Shown here piece after piece: positions 1 through 4,749 of a DNA stretch of 5,294 nucleotides. The first letter of the stretch is position 1. Every line of letters starts with the position of its first letter. Under the pieces are notes generated by a model. It did not search any database and had not been told where the DNA came from. It was given only the letters and a program-made list of their open reading frames with translations. The translations under genes were made by a program, and so were the position numbers. The stretch spans positions 1-5,294 of the forward strand of contig JAPPPC010000526.1 in the NCBI GenBank assembly GCA_028817685.1, given 5' to 3'. The DNA comes from Rhodospirillaceae bacterium. Its GTDB lineage: Bacteria > Pseudomonadota > Alphaproteobacteria > UBA8366 > GCA-2717185.

Positions 1-649
1 TGGGCTCGGAGATTTGTATAAGATACATGCGCTCATAAGGGCTGTAGAAGCCGTTGTCCGAGATCACGCGTACCGCTGGGGGATCGCTGTTGGGTACATG
101 CTCGAGCCGCTTGGCCACTAACCCCATGCCGTCATCCAGCACGAAAATCCCGGGCGGGTTCGGCGCGCGGCGAGTCATGTCGACCAGCACAGTGTCGCCG
201 TCCAGAAGGGTCGGCGCCATGCTATCGCCTTCCACATGCATGATGCGCAGCTGCGACGGACTGGCCTTGAGGTTGCCCTTAATCCAGGAGCGGCGGAAGT
301 GATAGGCACGGCCGGGCGTGTCGTGATCCTCGGTCACCACCGCGCCGCCGCCCATTGATGGACGCGGACTGGCATGCGCAATCGCCACGAAGGTCTCATC
401 GGGGTTTTCGATGAAGGGCGGCTCACCCTCAACCTCGCCGATGCCGTGGATCAGCCATTCTCGCTCGACCTTCAGCACGCGGGCGACCTCGGCCAGCTTG
501 TCGATGCCAGGTCGCGTCGAGCGCCCGCGGAGGATGTCGTAGACGAAGGATCGGTTCACGCCGGCCATTTCGGCGACATGGGCGGGGCTGAGCCCGAGTT
601 GCTGAGCGCGGGCGCGGAGGCGATCAGAGAGCGTATGATGCTCGGTCAT
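1..649 (-). CDS. HTH-S24 (CI/LexA-like) phage repressor, 3' end off the window
   Basis: Reading leftward from the ATG at 649-647 there are 216 codons with no stop to the window edge, so only the extreme C-terminus is missing. Residues about 7-68 form an XRE-type helix-turn-helix (LSPAHVAEMAGVNRSFVYDI region) ending in the EWL-hG turn usual in this family. Residues about 113-216 are an S24 peptidase-type domain: the catalytic serine is S143 in EGDSMAPTL (codon 223-221) and the lysine is K180 in LVAKRLE (codon 112-110). Members bind operator DNA as dimers, and many cleave themselves in the linker when RecA is activated. No clear Ala-Gly cleavage pair is visible in the linker (nearest is GGGA, 100-103), so self-cleavage is uncertain. 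The start is supported by a GGGG ribosome site just upstream. It is divergent from the rightward genes, the usual immunity layout. Confidence 0.95.
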   Translation of the reverse strand, partial: MTEHHTLSDRLRARAQQLGLSPAHVAEMAGVNRSFVYDILRGRSTRPGIDKLAEVARVLKVEREWLIHGIGEVEGEPPFIENPDETFVAIAHASPRPSMGGGAVVTEDHDTPGRAYHFRRSWIKGNLKASPSQLRIMHVEGDSMAPTLLDGDTVLVDMTRRAPNPPGIFVLDDGMGLVAKRLEHVPNSDPPAVRVISDNGFYSPYERMYLIQISEP

Positions 650-669
650 GTTTTCCCCAGAGGGCTGTG

Positions 670-697
670 GATCAAATAGGATAAAACAGGATTGATC
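670..697. promoter_or_regulatory. Candidate repressor operator (inverted repeat)
   Basis: GATCAA (670-675) and TTGATC (692-697) are perfect 6-base inverted arms centred at 683.5. Between and partly within them AGGAT occurs twice (678-682 and 688-692), exactly 10 bases apart. The element covers the -10 of the leftward promoter candidate and the -35 of the rightward one, where a CI-type operator would be expected. TTGATC alone also occurs elsewhere in the window, so the pairing and location carry the argument, not the hexamer. Confidence 0.45.
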
Positions 698-709
698 GGA
701 GGGCGTCAA
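681..709 (-). promoter_or_regulatory. Candidate repressor promoter (leftward)
   Basis: On the minus strand TTGACG (709-704, five of six to the sigma70 -35) is followed after 17 bases by TTTTAT (686-681, four of six to the -10). Transcription would start near 674, giving a leader of about 25 bases before the repressor ATG at 649. It overlaps the rightward promoter candidate and the inverted repeat at 670-697, which would let the repressor control its own gene. The call rests on consensus matching only. Confidence 0.5.
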
Positions 710-720
710 GGAATTAGAAC
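692..720 (+). promoter_or_regulatory. Candidate rightward early promoter
   Basis: TTGATC (692-697) and TAGAAC (715-720) are separated by 17 bases, and each matches four of six sigma70 consensus positions. A start near 727 would leave about 30 bases before the ATG at 758. The -35 element is the right arm of the inverted repeat at 670-697, so a bound repressor would block it. This is inference from sequence; alphaproteobacterial promoters are often weak matches. Confidence 0.42.
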
Positions 721-757
721 AAAACCTAAACACTCAGCGGCAGGAATCGGAGGTCAG

Positions 758-1441
758 ATGGAGATCGAGAAGGCGTATTTTACTCTGCCGGAGATCCTCG
801 ATCGCTGGTCCATCTCCGAGGCCGATCTGATCTATCTGGCAGAGAACGACAAGCTGCGGCTGTCGGTGCGCGTCTTCGGTGTGCCTTTGGAACTGGGCGA
901 CTACGAGGAAACCCATGAGGGCGAGCACTTTCGGGTGCCAACCGAGCAGAGCCGGTTCAGCGGTCTCTTGGATTTGTATGCGCAGGACGTCTTTCAATTG
1001 TTCCGGTGCAGCGAAATCCATCTCAGCGATTTCCGGACGCCACGCGCATCCTATGCAACGCTTTATGGCGAAGCTGATCCGATCTTCGTCATGATAGGGG
1101 ATCTGCTGCTAAGGCGCGAAGAACGCGATCGATTCGAAGCGGAAACAGGGTTTTCGGGCGCAGAAACTGGGCCGCAGCTACCGGTCTTCAGCGCGTCGCC
1201 TGATTATCAGGATGTGCGTTGCGGCGGGCACCAATTCCGCTTGGGGCCGATCCAGGCACAAGTTGTCCGCGCGCTGCATGAGGCTGCACGGCGCGGCGAG
1301 GCCTGGCAGAGCGGCAAGGCGATCCTGTCGGCGGCGGGTTCCAAGAGCCTGAAGATGTCCGACGTGTTCAAATCCCAGAAGCAGTGGCGCTCCCTGATCG
1401 AATCGAATGGGCGCGGCAACTACCGCCTGAACTGCGGCTGA
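758..1441 (+). CDS. Unrecognised 227-residue protein, possible DNA-binding regulator
   Basis: I chose the ATG at 758 because GGAGGT lies just upstream (749-754). The frame stays open further up to a TTG at 692, but that would sit on the putative -35 element. I cannot name the family. Residues about 8-35 (FTLPEILDRW, then an ISEADLIYLAEN stretch) look like a small helical DNA-binding segment. Residues about 160-227 run FRLGPIQAQVVRAL, a helix-turn with SDVFKSQKQW, then a GRGNYRLN ending that resembles the wing of a winged-helix domain. The middle is acidic and lacks motifs. There are no membrane segments or signal peptide. It is the first rightward gene opposite the repressor, the place of cro or an early activator, and it is followed by the repeat-rich leader at 1487-1660. 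A regulatory role is inference; being a real gene is well supported by the ribosome site and open frame. Confidence 0.8.
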   Translation: MEIEKAYFTLPEILDRWSISEADLIYLAENDKLRLSVRVFGVPLELGDYEETHEGEHFRVPTEQSRFSGLLDLYAQDVFQLFRCSEIHLSDFRTPRASYATLYGEADPIFVMIGDLLLRREERDRFEAETGFSGAETGPQLPVFSASPDYQDVRCGGHQFRLGPIQAQVVRALHEAARRGEAWQSGKAILSAAGSKSLKMSDVFKSQKQWRSLIESNGRGNYRLNCG

Positions 1442-1486
1442 TTTCGGCCCGTCTCGCTCTGCCGCGCGCGTCCCTTCGCCTCCACA

Positions 1487-1606
1487 GTGGGATGCTCCGG
1501 GGGATGAGAGTGGGATCACCATCCCCCACCACCGCCTTTGCCACAGAGTTGCAAGGCGCAAATTGATCCCCCTCCGTATCCCACTTCGATCCTGACGACA
1601 TCCCAC
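1487..1606. repeat. Array of GTGGGAT-type sites in near-dyad arrangement
   Basis: Within the 215-base gap GTGGGAT occurs at 1487-1493 and 1510-1516, and its complement ATCCCAC at 1578-1584 and 1600-1606. The outer pair is symmetric about 1546.5 and the inner pair about 1547. Variants GGGGGAT (1499-1505) and ATCCCCC (1521-1527, 1566-1572) add sites at 11-12 base steps, about one helical turn. I found no exact copy elsewhere in the window. The layout suits cooperative binding by a regulator, an excisionase/integrase arm-site cluster, or an iteron-like origin; the sequence does not decide among them. The likeliest binders encoded nearby are the 227-residue protein or the small HTH protein. Confidence 0.65.
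1533..1558. other. Central hairpin within the repeat array
   Basis: CGCCTTTGC (1533-1541) pairs with GCAAGGCG (1551-1558), leaving one bulged T and a 9-base loop. Its centre (1545.5) is within about a base of the centre of the flanking GTGGGAT/ATCCCAC pairs. It lacks a following T run, so I do not call it a terminator. It could be the core of a cruciform or binding site. Confidence 0.4.
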
Positions 1607-1617
1607 AGCAGGATTTC

Positions 1618-1660
1618 GCATCTTCCTCCTAACGCAGCGAGCGACAGGAGACGAAGATGC
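1618..1660 (+). promoter_or_regulatory. Leader hairpin burying the ribosome site and ATG of the HTH gene
   Basis: GCATCTTC (1618-1625) is a perfect complement of GAAGATGC (1653-1660), which contains the ATG at 1657. Directly inside it CTCCT (1626-1630) pairs with AGGAG (1646-1650), the Shine-Dalgarno sequence, across a 2-base AC bulge. A further CGC/GCG pair (1633-1635 with 1641-1643) closes a 5-base loop. In any transcript starting upstream of 1618, both the ribosome site and the start codon would be base-paired. A transcript starting after about 1626 would lack the left arm and be freely translated. The pairing is directly visible; control of translation is inference. Confidence 0.6.
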
Positions 1661-1866
1661 AACTCAAACACCTCAGTCAGAAAGAACTAGCCCGGCGCTG
1701 GAACATCTCGCACCGCACGCTGGAGCGGTGGCGGTGGGCAGGTGAAGGTCCGCAGTTCATGAAGCTGGGCGGCCGCGTGGTCTACCGCATGGAGGATATC
1801 ACCGCGTTCGAGCATGCGCAGCTGCGTAACAGCACCGGCGCGGATGCGCAGGCCGGTGCCGCATGA
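1657..1866 (+). CDS. Small excisionase/MerR-type helix-turn-helix protein
   Basis: This 69-residue protein is almost entirely one DNA-binding domain. Residues 6-15 (LSQKELARRW) and 18-27 (SHRTLERWRW) form the helix-turn-helix. Residues 34-51 (FMKLGGRVVYRMEDITAF) form the wing and closing helix typical of the HTH_17/excisionase/AlpA group. Such proteins serve as recombination directionality factors or as small regulators of phage and integrated elements. The ATG has a good AGGAG site 6 bases upstream (1646-1650), but both fall inside the hairpin at 1618-1660. The stop overlaps the next start as ATGA (1863-1866), so it heads the downstream operon. No integrase gene is in view, so an Xis role is only possible; control of the adjacent GTGGGAT array is an equally good reading. 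Confidence 0.9.
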   Translation: MQLKHLSQKELARRWNISHRTLERWRWAGEGPQFMKLGGRVVYRMEDITAFEHAQLRNSTGADAQAGAA

Positions 1867-2222
1867 TGGTCCGGCTCGATGACTTTGCGGCCGACCAGGT
1901 GGTGCCGTTCGGTGCCGCTAACGGCCTGAACGAGGTCGGGTTCTGTGCCTGGATCGCGCAGTCCGAACCCGGAGAGACGCTGGTTTATCACCGCGGGTTC
2001 CTGGCAGTCGATGCCACCGCCGTTCTGTCTAAACTCCCTGGCGACCGTCAGCGCGCCTTGCGTCAGGTCGCGGCCGCCGCCCTTCGCGCGGCTGAGCAGA
2101 ACCTCGTTCATCTCGTCCAGGCGCGGATCGGTCCTGACCAATTCGCCTACATCGCCATCGCCCGGCCGAAACCCCGATCCAGCGGCGCCGCATTGTCGGT
2201 CCGCCTGCTCGAGGCCGCGTGA
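1863..2222 (+). CDS. Conserved-looking phage protein of unknown function, 119 residues
   Basis: The ATG at 1863 overlaps the stop of the HTH gene by four bases; a second ATG follows directly at 1866, so either may be used by coupled translation. I do not know the function. The protein appears to be a compact soluble alpha/beta fold. Distinct segments are GLNEVGFCAWIAQ (21-33), ETLVYHRGFLAVD (38-50), a long helix DRQRALRQVAAAALRAAEQ (61-79), and strands around LVHLVQARIGPDQFAYIAIA (81-100). The helix followed by a strand-turn-strand could be a winged helix, but I see no decisive motif. There is no signal peptide or membrane segment. It ends with the GTGATGA junction to the next gene, so it belongs to the same operon. 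From memory, similar proteins accompany recombination genes in Rhodobacterales prophages; this was not checked. Confidence 0.82.
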   Translation: MMVRLDDFAADQVVPFGAANGLNEVGFCAWIAQSEPGETLVYHRGFLAVDATAVLSKLPGDRQRALRQVAAAALRAAEQNLVHLVQARIGPDQFAYIAIARPKPRSSGAALSVRLLEAA

Positions 2223-2753
2223 TGACCGCCTTCCAATCCCTTTTCACCGATCACGGAGACGCTTTCATGCCTTTTCCCGCAAACACCCCCACGCCCGACG
2301 ATCTGCCAAGCCTCAGCGTAGCTGAGATCGCGGCCTTGCCGATCGAGTTACTGGCAATTCTGCAGCGTGAGATCGACGAGCGTCTGAAGCGACAAAGCCG
2401 CTAAGGCCCGTTTTGATGCTGGACTGGCTGTCCGCTATGCCACCCGCGCTGCCGAAGAACGACAGGTTTCGGGCAAAGACACCGGAACAGTCCGCTTTGA
2501 TGATGGCGATTTCACCGTGGTCGCTGATCTGCCGAAGCGGGTGGATTGGGACCAGGGTCGGCTGGCCGACATGGTTGCGCGGATCGAGGAGGCTGGAGAC
2601 GATCCCGCCGAATATGTCGACCTGGCCTACAGGGTGCCGGAGCGCAAATACGCCGCCTGGCCCGAGGCCATCCGTCAGGGCTTCGAGCCTGCACGCTCGG
2701 TGCGGCCAGGCACGCTGAAGGTCGAGATCCTCGCGCAGGGGGCTGATCAGTGA
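2222..2753 (+). pseudogene. Frameshifted gene of unknown function between HTH module and ATPase
   Basis: Two open pieces read as one protein. The first begins at GTG 2219, ATG 2222, or more likely ATG 2267 (GGAG at 2255-2258). It contains TPDDLPSLSVAEIAALPIEL and QREIDERLKR, then reads QSR and stops at 2402-2404. The second is open in the next frame from 2388 to TGA 2751-2753. It contains KAAKARFDAGLAVRYATR, GKDTGTVRFDDGDFTV, ADLPKRVDWDQ, DPAEYVDLAYRV, ERKYAAWPEAIR and FEPARSV. It has no ATG, GTG or TTG until GTG 2517, which lies inside the apparent domain. Skipping one base at 2393 (or restoring two) joins LKR to KAAKAR and gives 161 residues from ATG 2267. I recall single-frame relatives but not a function. 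A mutation, a sequencing error or a +1 programmed shift would all fit. The end overlaps the ATPase start as GTGA. Confidence 0.75.
2388..2396 (+). other. Probable frameshift site
   Basis: In the upstream frame the codons are AAG CGA CAA AGC CGC TAA. Reading CGA (2390-2392), skipping C2393 and continuing AAA GCC GCT AAG joins the two halves of the gene. The downstream frame first opens after a TGA at 2385-2387, so the switch must fall between 2388 and 2404. The short A run (2394-2396) makes a lost pair of A residues plausible. Confidence 0.7.
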
Positions 2754-3625
2754 GCCTCCCCATCATCAGCGCCGACGAACGTCTGGCTGTGCCGCGCGGT
2801 ATCAAGGGTTGCATCTTCGGGAAATCCGGCATCGGGAAGACCTCGCTGCTCTGGACCCTCGATCCCGACCGCACTTTGTTCATGGATCTCGAAGCGGGGG
2901 ATCTCGCCATCGAGGGATGGACGGGCGCCAGTATCCGGCCGCGCACATGGACGGAATGTCGGGATTTTGCGGTGTTCATCGGCGGGCCGAACCCGGCGCT
3001 GCGGGATGAGCAGCCTTACAGCCTGGCGCATTATGCCGCCATCTGCGACCGCTTCGGTGATCCGGCCGCACTGGACCGCTACGACACCATCTTCGTGGAC
3101 TCGATAACTGTTGCAGGACGGCTCTGCTTCGGGTGGTGCAAAGGCCAACCCGAGGCGCTGTCGGAGAAAACCGGCAAGCCGGATGTGCGCGGGGCTTACG
3201 GGCTGCACGGCCGCGAAATGATCGGCTGGCTCACCCACCTGCAGCACACGCGGGCCAAGAACGTCTGGTTCGTCGGGATCCTCGACGAGAAGCTCGCCGA
3301 CTTCAATCGCAAGCTGTTCCAGCCGCAGATCGACGGCTCGAAGACCGGGCTCGAGCTGCCGGGGATCGTCGATGAGGTGATCACCATGGCGGAACTGAAG
3401 GCCGATGGCGGCGATCCGTATCGCGCCTTTGTCTGCCACACGATCAACCCCTGGGGTTTCCCGGCCAAGGACCGCTCGGGCCGTCTGGACCATGTCGAAG
3501 AACCCCATCTCGGTCGCCTAATGGCCAAGATTCGGACGGCTGCAACACCGGCATCCGACCGGCTGACCTACGCTCCGCCACCCACCGATCCGGCCAGCGA
3601 CGACCAATCCCAACCACAATCTTGA
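2750..3625 (+). CDS. RecA-fold AAA ATPase, Sak4/AAA_24-like phage recombination protein
   Basis: This 291-residue protein starts at GTG 2750, overlapping the previous stop (GTGA), with an AGGGGG-type ribosome site upstream. The Walker A motif is GKSGIGKT (24-31), with K30 and T31 contacting ATP phosphates. FMDLEAGDLAIEG (44-56) follows, as usual in this group. Walker B is YDTIFVDS (111-118), with D117 binding magnesium. A later segment, VWFVGILDEK, fits a sensor strand, and LELPGIVDEVITM is characteristic of the family. The last 30 or so residues are Pro/Ser/Asp-rich and probably disordered. Sak4-type proteins are short RecA-like ATPases that help single-strand annealing and pair with a phage SSB; many AAA_24 members are known only as phage ATP-binding proteins. 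The adjacent SSB-like gene and nearby nuclease support a recombination role. The ATPase is certain; the exact Sak4 role is inference. Confidence 0.9.
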   Translation: MSLPIISADERLAVPRGIKGCIFGKSGIGKTSLLWTLDPDRTLFMDLEAGDLAIEGWTGASIRPRTWTECRDFAVFIGGPNPALRDEQPYSLAHYAAICDRFGDPAALDRYDTIFVDSITVAGRLCFGWCKGQPEALSEKTGKPDVRGAYGLHGREMIGWLTHLQHTRAKNVWFVGILDEKLADFNRKLFQPQIDGSKTGLELPGIVDEVITMAELKADGGDPYRAFVCHTINPWGFPAKDRSGRLDHVEEPHLGRLMAKIRTAATPASDRLTYAPPPTDPASDDQSQPQS

Positions 3626-3644
3626 TCAGAAAAGGAGGTTCCCA

Positions 3645-4253
3645 ATGGGTTCCTGGAACGACTTCAACGACGCGCAGAGCAACACCAATCTCATCCCCAA
3701 GGGCACACTGGCCAAAGTACGCCTGACCATCCGGCCGGGTGGCTTCGACGACGCCCCGCAGGGCTGGACCGGCGGCTACGCCACACGCGGCTCCACCGGC
3801 GCGGTGTACCTCAACGGCGAGTTCACTGTGACCGAGGGGCAATATGCCCGCCGCAAGATCTTCACCTTGATCGGGCTTCACAGCCCCAAAGGCCCGGACT
3901 GGGCCAACATGGGCCGCAGCCTGGTGCGCGGCATGCTGCACTCGGCGCGCGGGATTTCCGACAAGGACATGTCGCCCGAGGCGCAGGCAGCTCGGCGCAT
4001 CAGCGGTTTCGCCGATCTCGACGGCATTGAGTTCGTCGCCCGCATCGACATCGGCACCGATGCCAGCGGCGACGACAAGAACGAGATCCGCGGCGCCATC
4101 ACGCCTGATCATCGCGAATATGGGCAGGTCATGGGTACGGCGCCGGTGGCGGCGGCGTCTTCAGGGGCTCCGGACTTTGCTTCGGCCGCGCATCAAACCG
4201 CGTACGAGGCGCAAGCGCCAGCGCCGCATGGGCGTCCCTCGTGGGCAGACTGA
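3645..4253 (+). CDS. DUF669-like phage protein, likely single-stranded DNA binding
   Basis: The ATG at 3645 has a strong GGAGG site (3634-3638), the best in the window, suggesting high output. The 202 residues begin NDFNDAQSN, then IPKGTLAKVRLTIRPGG (17-33), a beta-strand segment LNGEFTVTEGQYARRKIFTL, a helix with ANMGRSLVRGMLHSARG, and DGIEFVARIDIG plus KNEIRGAITP near 125-155. This order (modest N-terminus, GEYxGRKIF-like strand, helix, strand with NEI) is what I know from DUF669-type proteins next to phage annealing or helicase genes, where an SSB function is proposed. The tail after about 165 is Ala/Pro-rich and low in order, ending RPSWAD, reminiscent of flexible SSB tails but only weakly acidic. 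Position after the ATPase supports pairing. I am fairly sure of the gene and moderately sure of the role. Confidence 0.8.
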   Translation: MGSWNDFNDAQSNTNLIPKGTLAKVRLTIRPGGFDDAPQGWTGGYATRGSTGAVYLNGEFTVTEGQYARRKIFTLIGLHSPKGPDWANMGRSLVRGMLHSARGISDKDMSPEAQAARRISGFADLDGIEFVARIDIGTDASGDDKNEIRGAITPDHREYGQVMGTAPVAAASSGAPDFASAAHQTAYEAQAPAPHGRPSWAD

Positions 4254-4269
4254 GCCTCGGGCCGTCTGA

Positions 4270-4293
4270 GGTGGAGCGCTCTTGCGCTTCACC
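4270..4293 (+). promoter_or_regulatory. 10-bp hairpin around the ribosome site and TTG start
   Basis: GGTGGAGCGC (4270-4279) pairs with GCGCTTCACC (4284-4293) around a TCTT tetraloop; nine of ten pairs are Watson-Crick and one is G-T. The GGAG ribosome site (4273-4276) lies in the stem, and the TTG start at 4282 straddles loop and stem. There is no T run after it, so a simple terminator is unlikely. It may restrain translation of the zinc-finger ORF, shift its start to ATG 4303 or 4312, or protect or process the upstream mRNA. Confidence 0.55.
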
Positions 4294-4542
4294 GACACAC
4301 GGATGCGGCGAATGCAGCAACTGAACTGTGTCGCGCAAATCTCACCCGCGCTCAGGGCGGCTTCGGATAGATCGGGCACTGATCGTCTTTGGCATCCGCG
4401 CGGCACGCTCTGCGCTGTCTGCTTGTCCCGCACCCGTGGCTTCGGCTGGTTCAATCCCCACCAGCCACACCCACACATGATCCGCCGCTGGTTCTGCTCC
4501 ATGGGCTGCCAGTCGGCCTTCACCCGCAAATCGAAGAAATGA
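4282..4542 (+). CDS. FCS-type zinc-finger protein (DUF6511-like N-terminal part)
   Basis: The frame gives 86 residues from TTG 4282, which has GGAG five bases upstream; ATG 4303 and 4312 are alternatives and may be truer because the TTG sits in a hairpin. Four cysteines make a likely zinc site: C44-x2-C47 in LCAVC and C72-x3-C76 in FCSMGCQ, separated by RTRGFGWF and a His/Pro-rich loop. The WFCSMxCQxxF ending is the FCS-type treble-clef signature. From memory, DUF6511 phage proteins have this finger followed in the same chain by a helical part ending in E-(I/V)-P-F. Here that second part is the next ORF, in the same frame beyond a single TGA. The function is unknown; nucleic-acid or protein binding is inferred from the finger. 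Confidence 0.75.
   Translation: MRFTDTRMRRMQQLNCVAQISPALRAASDRSGTDRLWHPRGTLCAVCLSRTRGFGWFNPHQPHPHMIRRWFCSMGCQSAFTRKSKK
4540..4542 (+). other. In-frame TGA dividing a probable single zinc-finger protein
   Basis: The codons run AAG AAA TGA CAG ACC ATG GTC GAG, with the ORFs before and after in one frame. Without this stop the reading frame would continue from 4282 to 4749 (156 codons including the final stop). TGA followed by C is known as a leaky stop context in E. coli. GGA or CGA to TGA would be a one-base change. The downstream ATG has no good ribosome site of its own. Confidence 0.55.
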
Positions 4543-4548
4543 CAGACC

Positions 4549-4749
4549 ATGGTCGAGTTCACGAATGAGGAAACGCAAGCCCTGCCTGCTGTCATGCGCG
4601 CGCTGGCCCCTGAAATGGAACGGATTGGCTGGGAGAGACCGCTTGGCCAGCTGTCCCAGGCCGACATGCAGCAGCTGATCGTCACCACCATCAACGCGTT
4701 CCGTGCCGAGATGTCTAAGAACACCCTGGAAGACGAGATTCCGTTTTGA
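4549..4749 (+). CDS. Small helical protein, probable C-terminal part of DUF6511-like gene
   Basis: This 66-residue ORF starts at ATG 4549, six bases past the preceding TGA and in the same frame. It is acidic and predicted helical: EETQALPAVMRALAPEMERI (7-26), a GWERPLGQLSQADM turn, a helix QLIVTTINAFRAEM (42-55), and an EDEIPF tail. The IG...L..L..........F pattern and the EIPF end match what I recall of the C-terminal part of DUF6511 proteins that carry an FCS zinc finger upstream. There is no clear Shine-Dalgarno sequence before the ATG (GAAGAAATGACAGACC), so translation would depend on reinitiation after the TGA or on readthrough. Its stop overlaps the nuclease start as TGATG. It may be a real separate gene or the tail of a disrupted one; function unknown. 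Confidence 0.68.
   Translation: MVEFTNEETQALPAVMRALAPEMERIGWERPLGQLSQADMQQLIVTTINAFRAEMSKNTLEDEIPF

Noticed and set aside
54..679. Two plus-strand open frames (54-302 and 374-679)
   Set aside because: Both are antisense to the repressor, whose HTH and S24 motifs are unmistakable on the minus strand.
692..757. N-terminal extension of the 227-residue protein from TTG 692
   Set aside because: The TTG coincides with the putative -35/operator arm and lacks a good ribosome site, whereas ATG 758 has GGAGGT.
1499..1558. Hairpins as a rho-independent terminator after the 227-residue gene
   Set aside because: GGGGGAT/ATCCCCC and the 1533-1558 stem can form, but neither is followed by a T run.
1384..1566. 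60-residue plus-strand frame overlapping the end of the 758-1441 gene
   Set aside because: No ribosome site or motif was seen, and it crosses the structured repeat array. It is best explained as a shadow.
1178..1621. Minus-strand open frame of 147 residues running into the gap
   Set aside because: It is mostly antisense to the 758-1441 gene, has a low-complexity Arg/Ala-rich translation, and no motif or ribosome site. It is a GC-rich shadow.
2413..2718. 101-residue plus-strand frame starting ATGATG
   Set aside because: It lies in a third frame over the second half of the frameshifted gene; the 2388-2753 frame reads as coherent protein and this one does not.
3622..3628. TTGATC copies elsewhere as extra repressor operators
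   Set aside because: The hexamer also occurs singly at 1563-1568, 3622-3627 and inside coding sequence near 3867, about as often as chance allows, without the paired arm seen at 670-697.
2747..4112. Long minus-strand frames (2747-3508, 3444-4112)
   Set aside because: They are antisense to the ATPase and the SSB-like gene, which carry Walker motifs and a strong ribosome site. Long antisense frames are common in GC-rich DNA.
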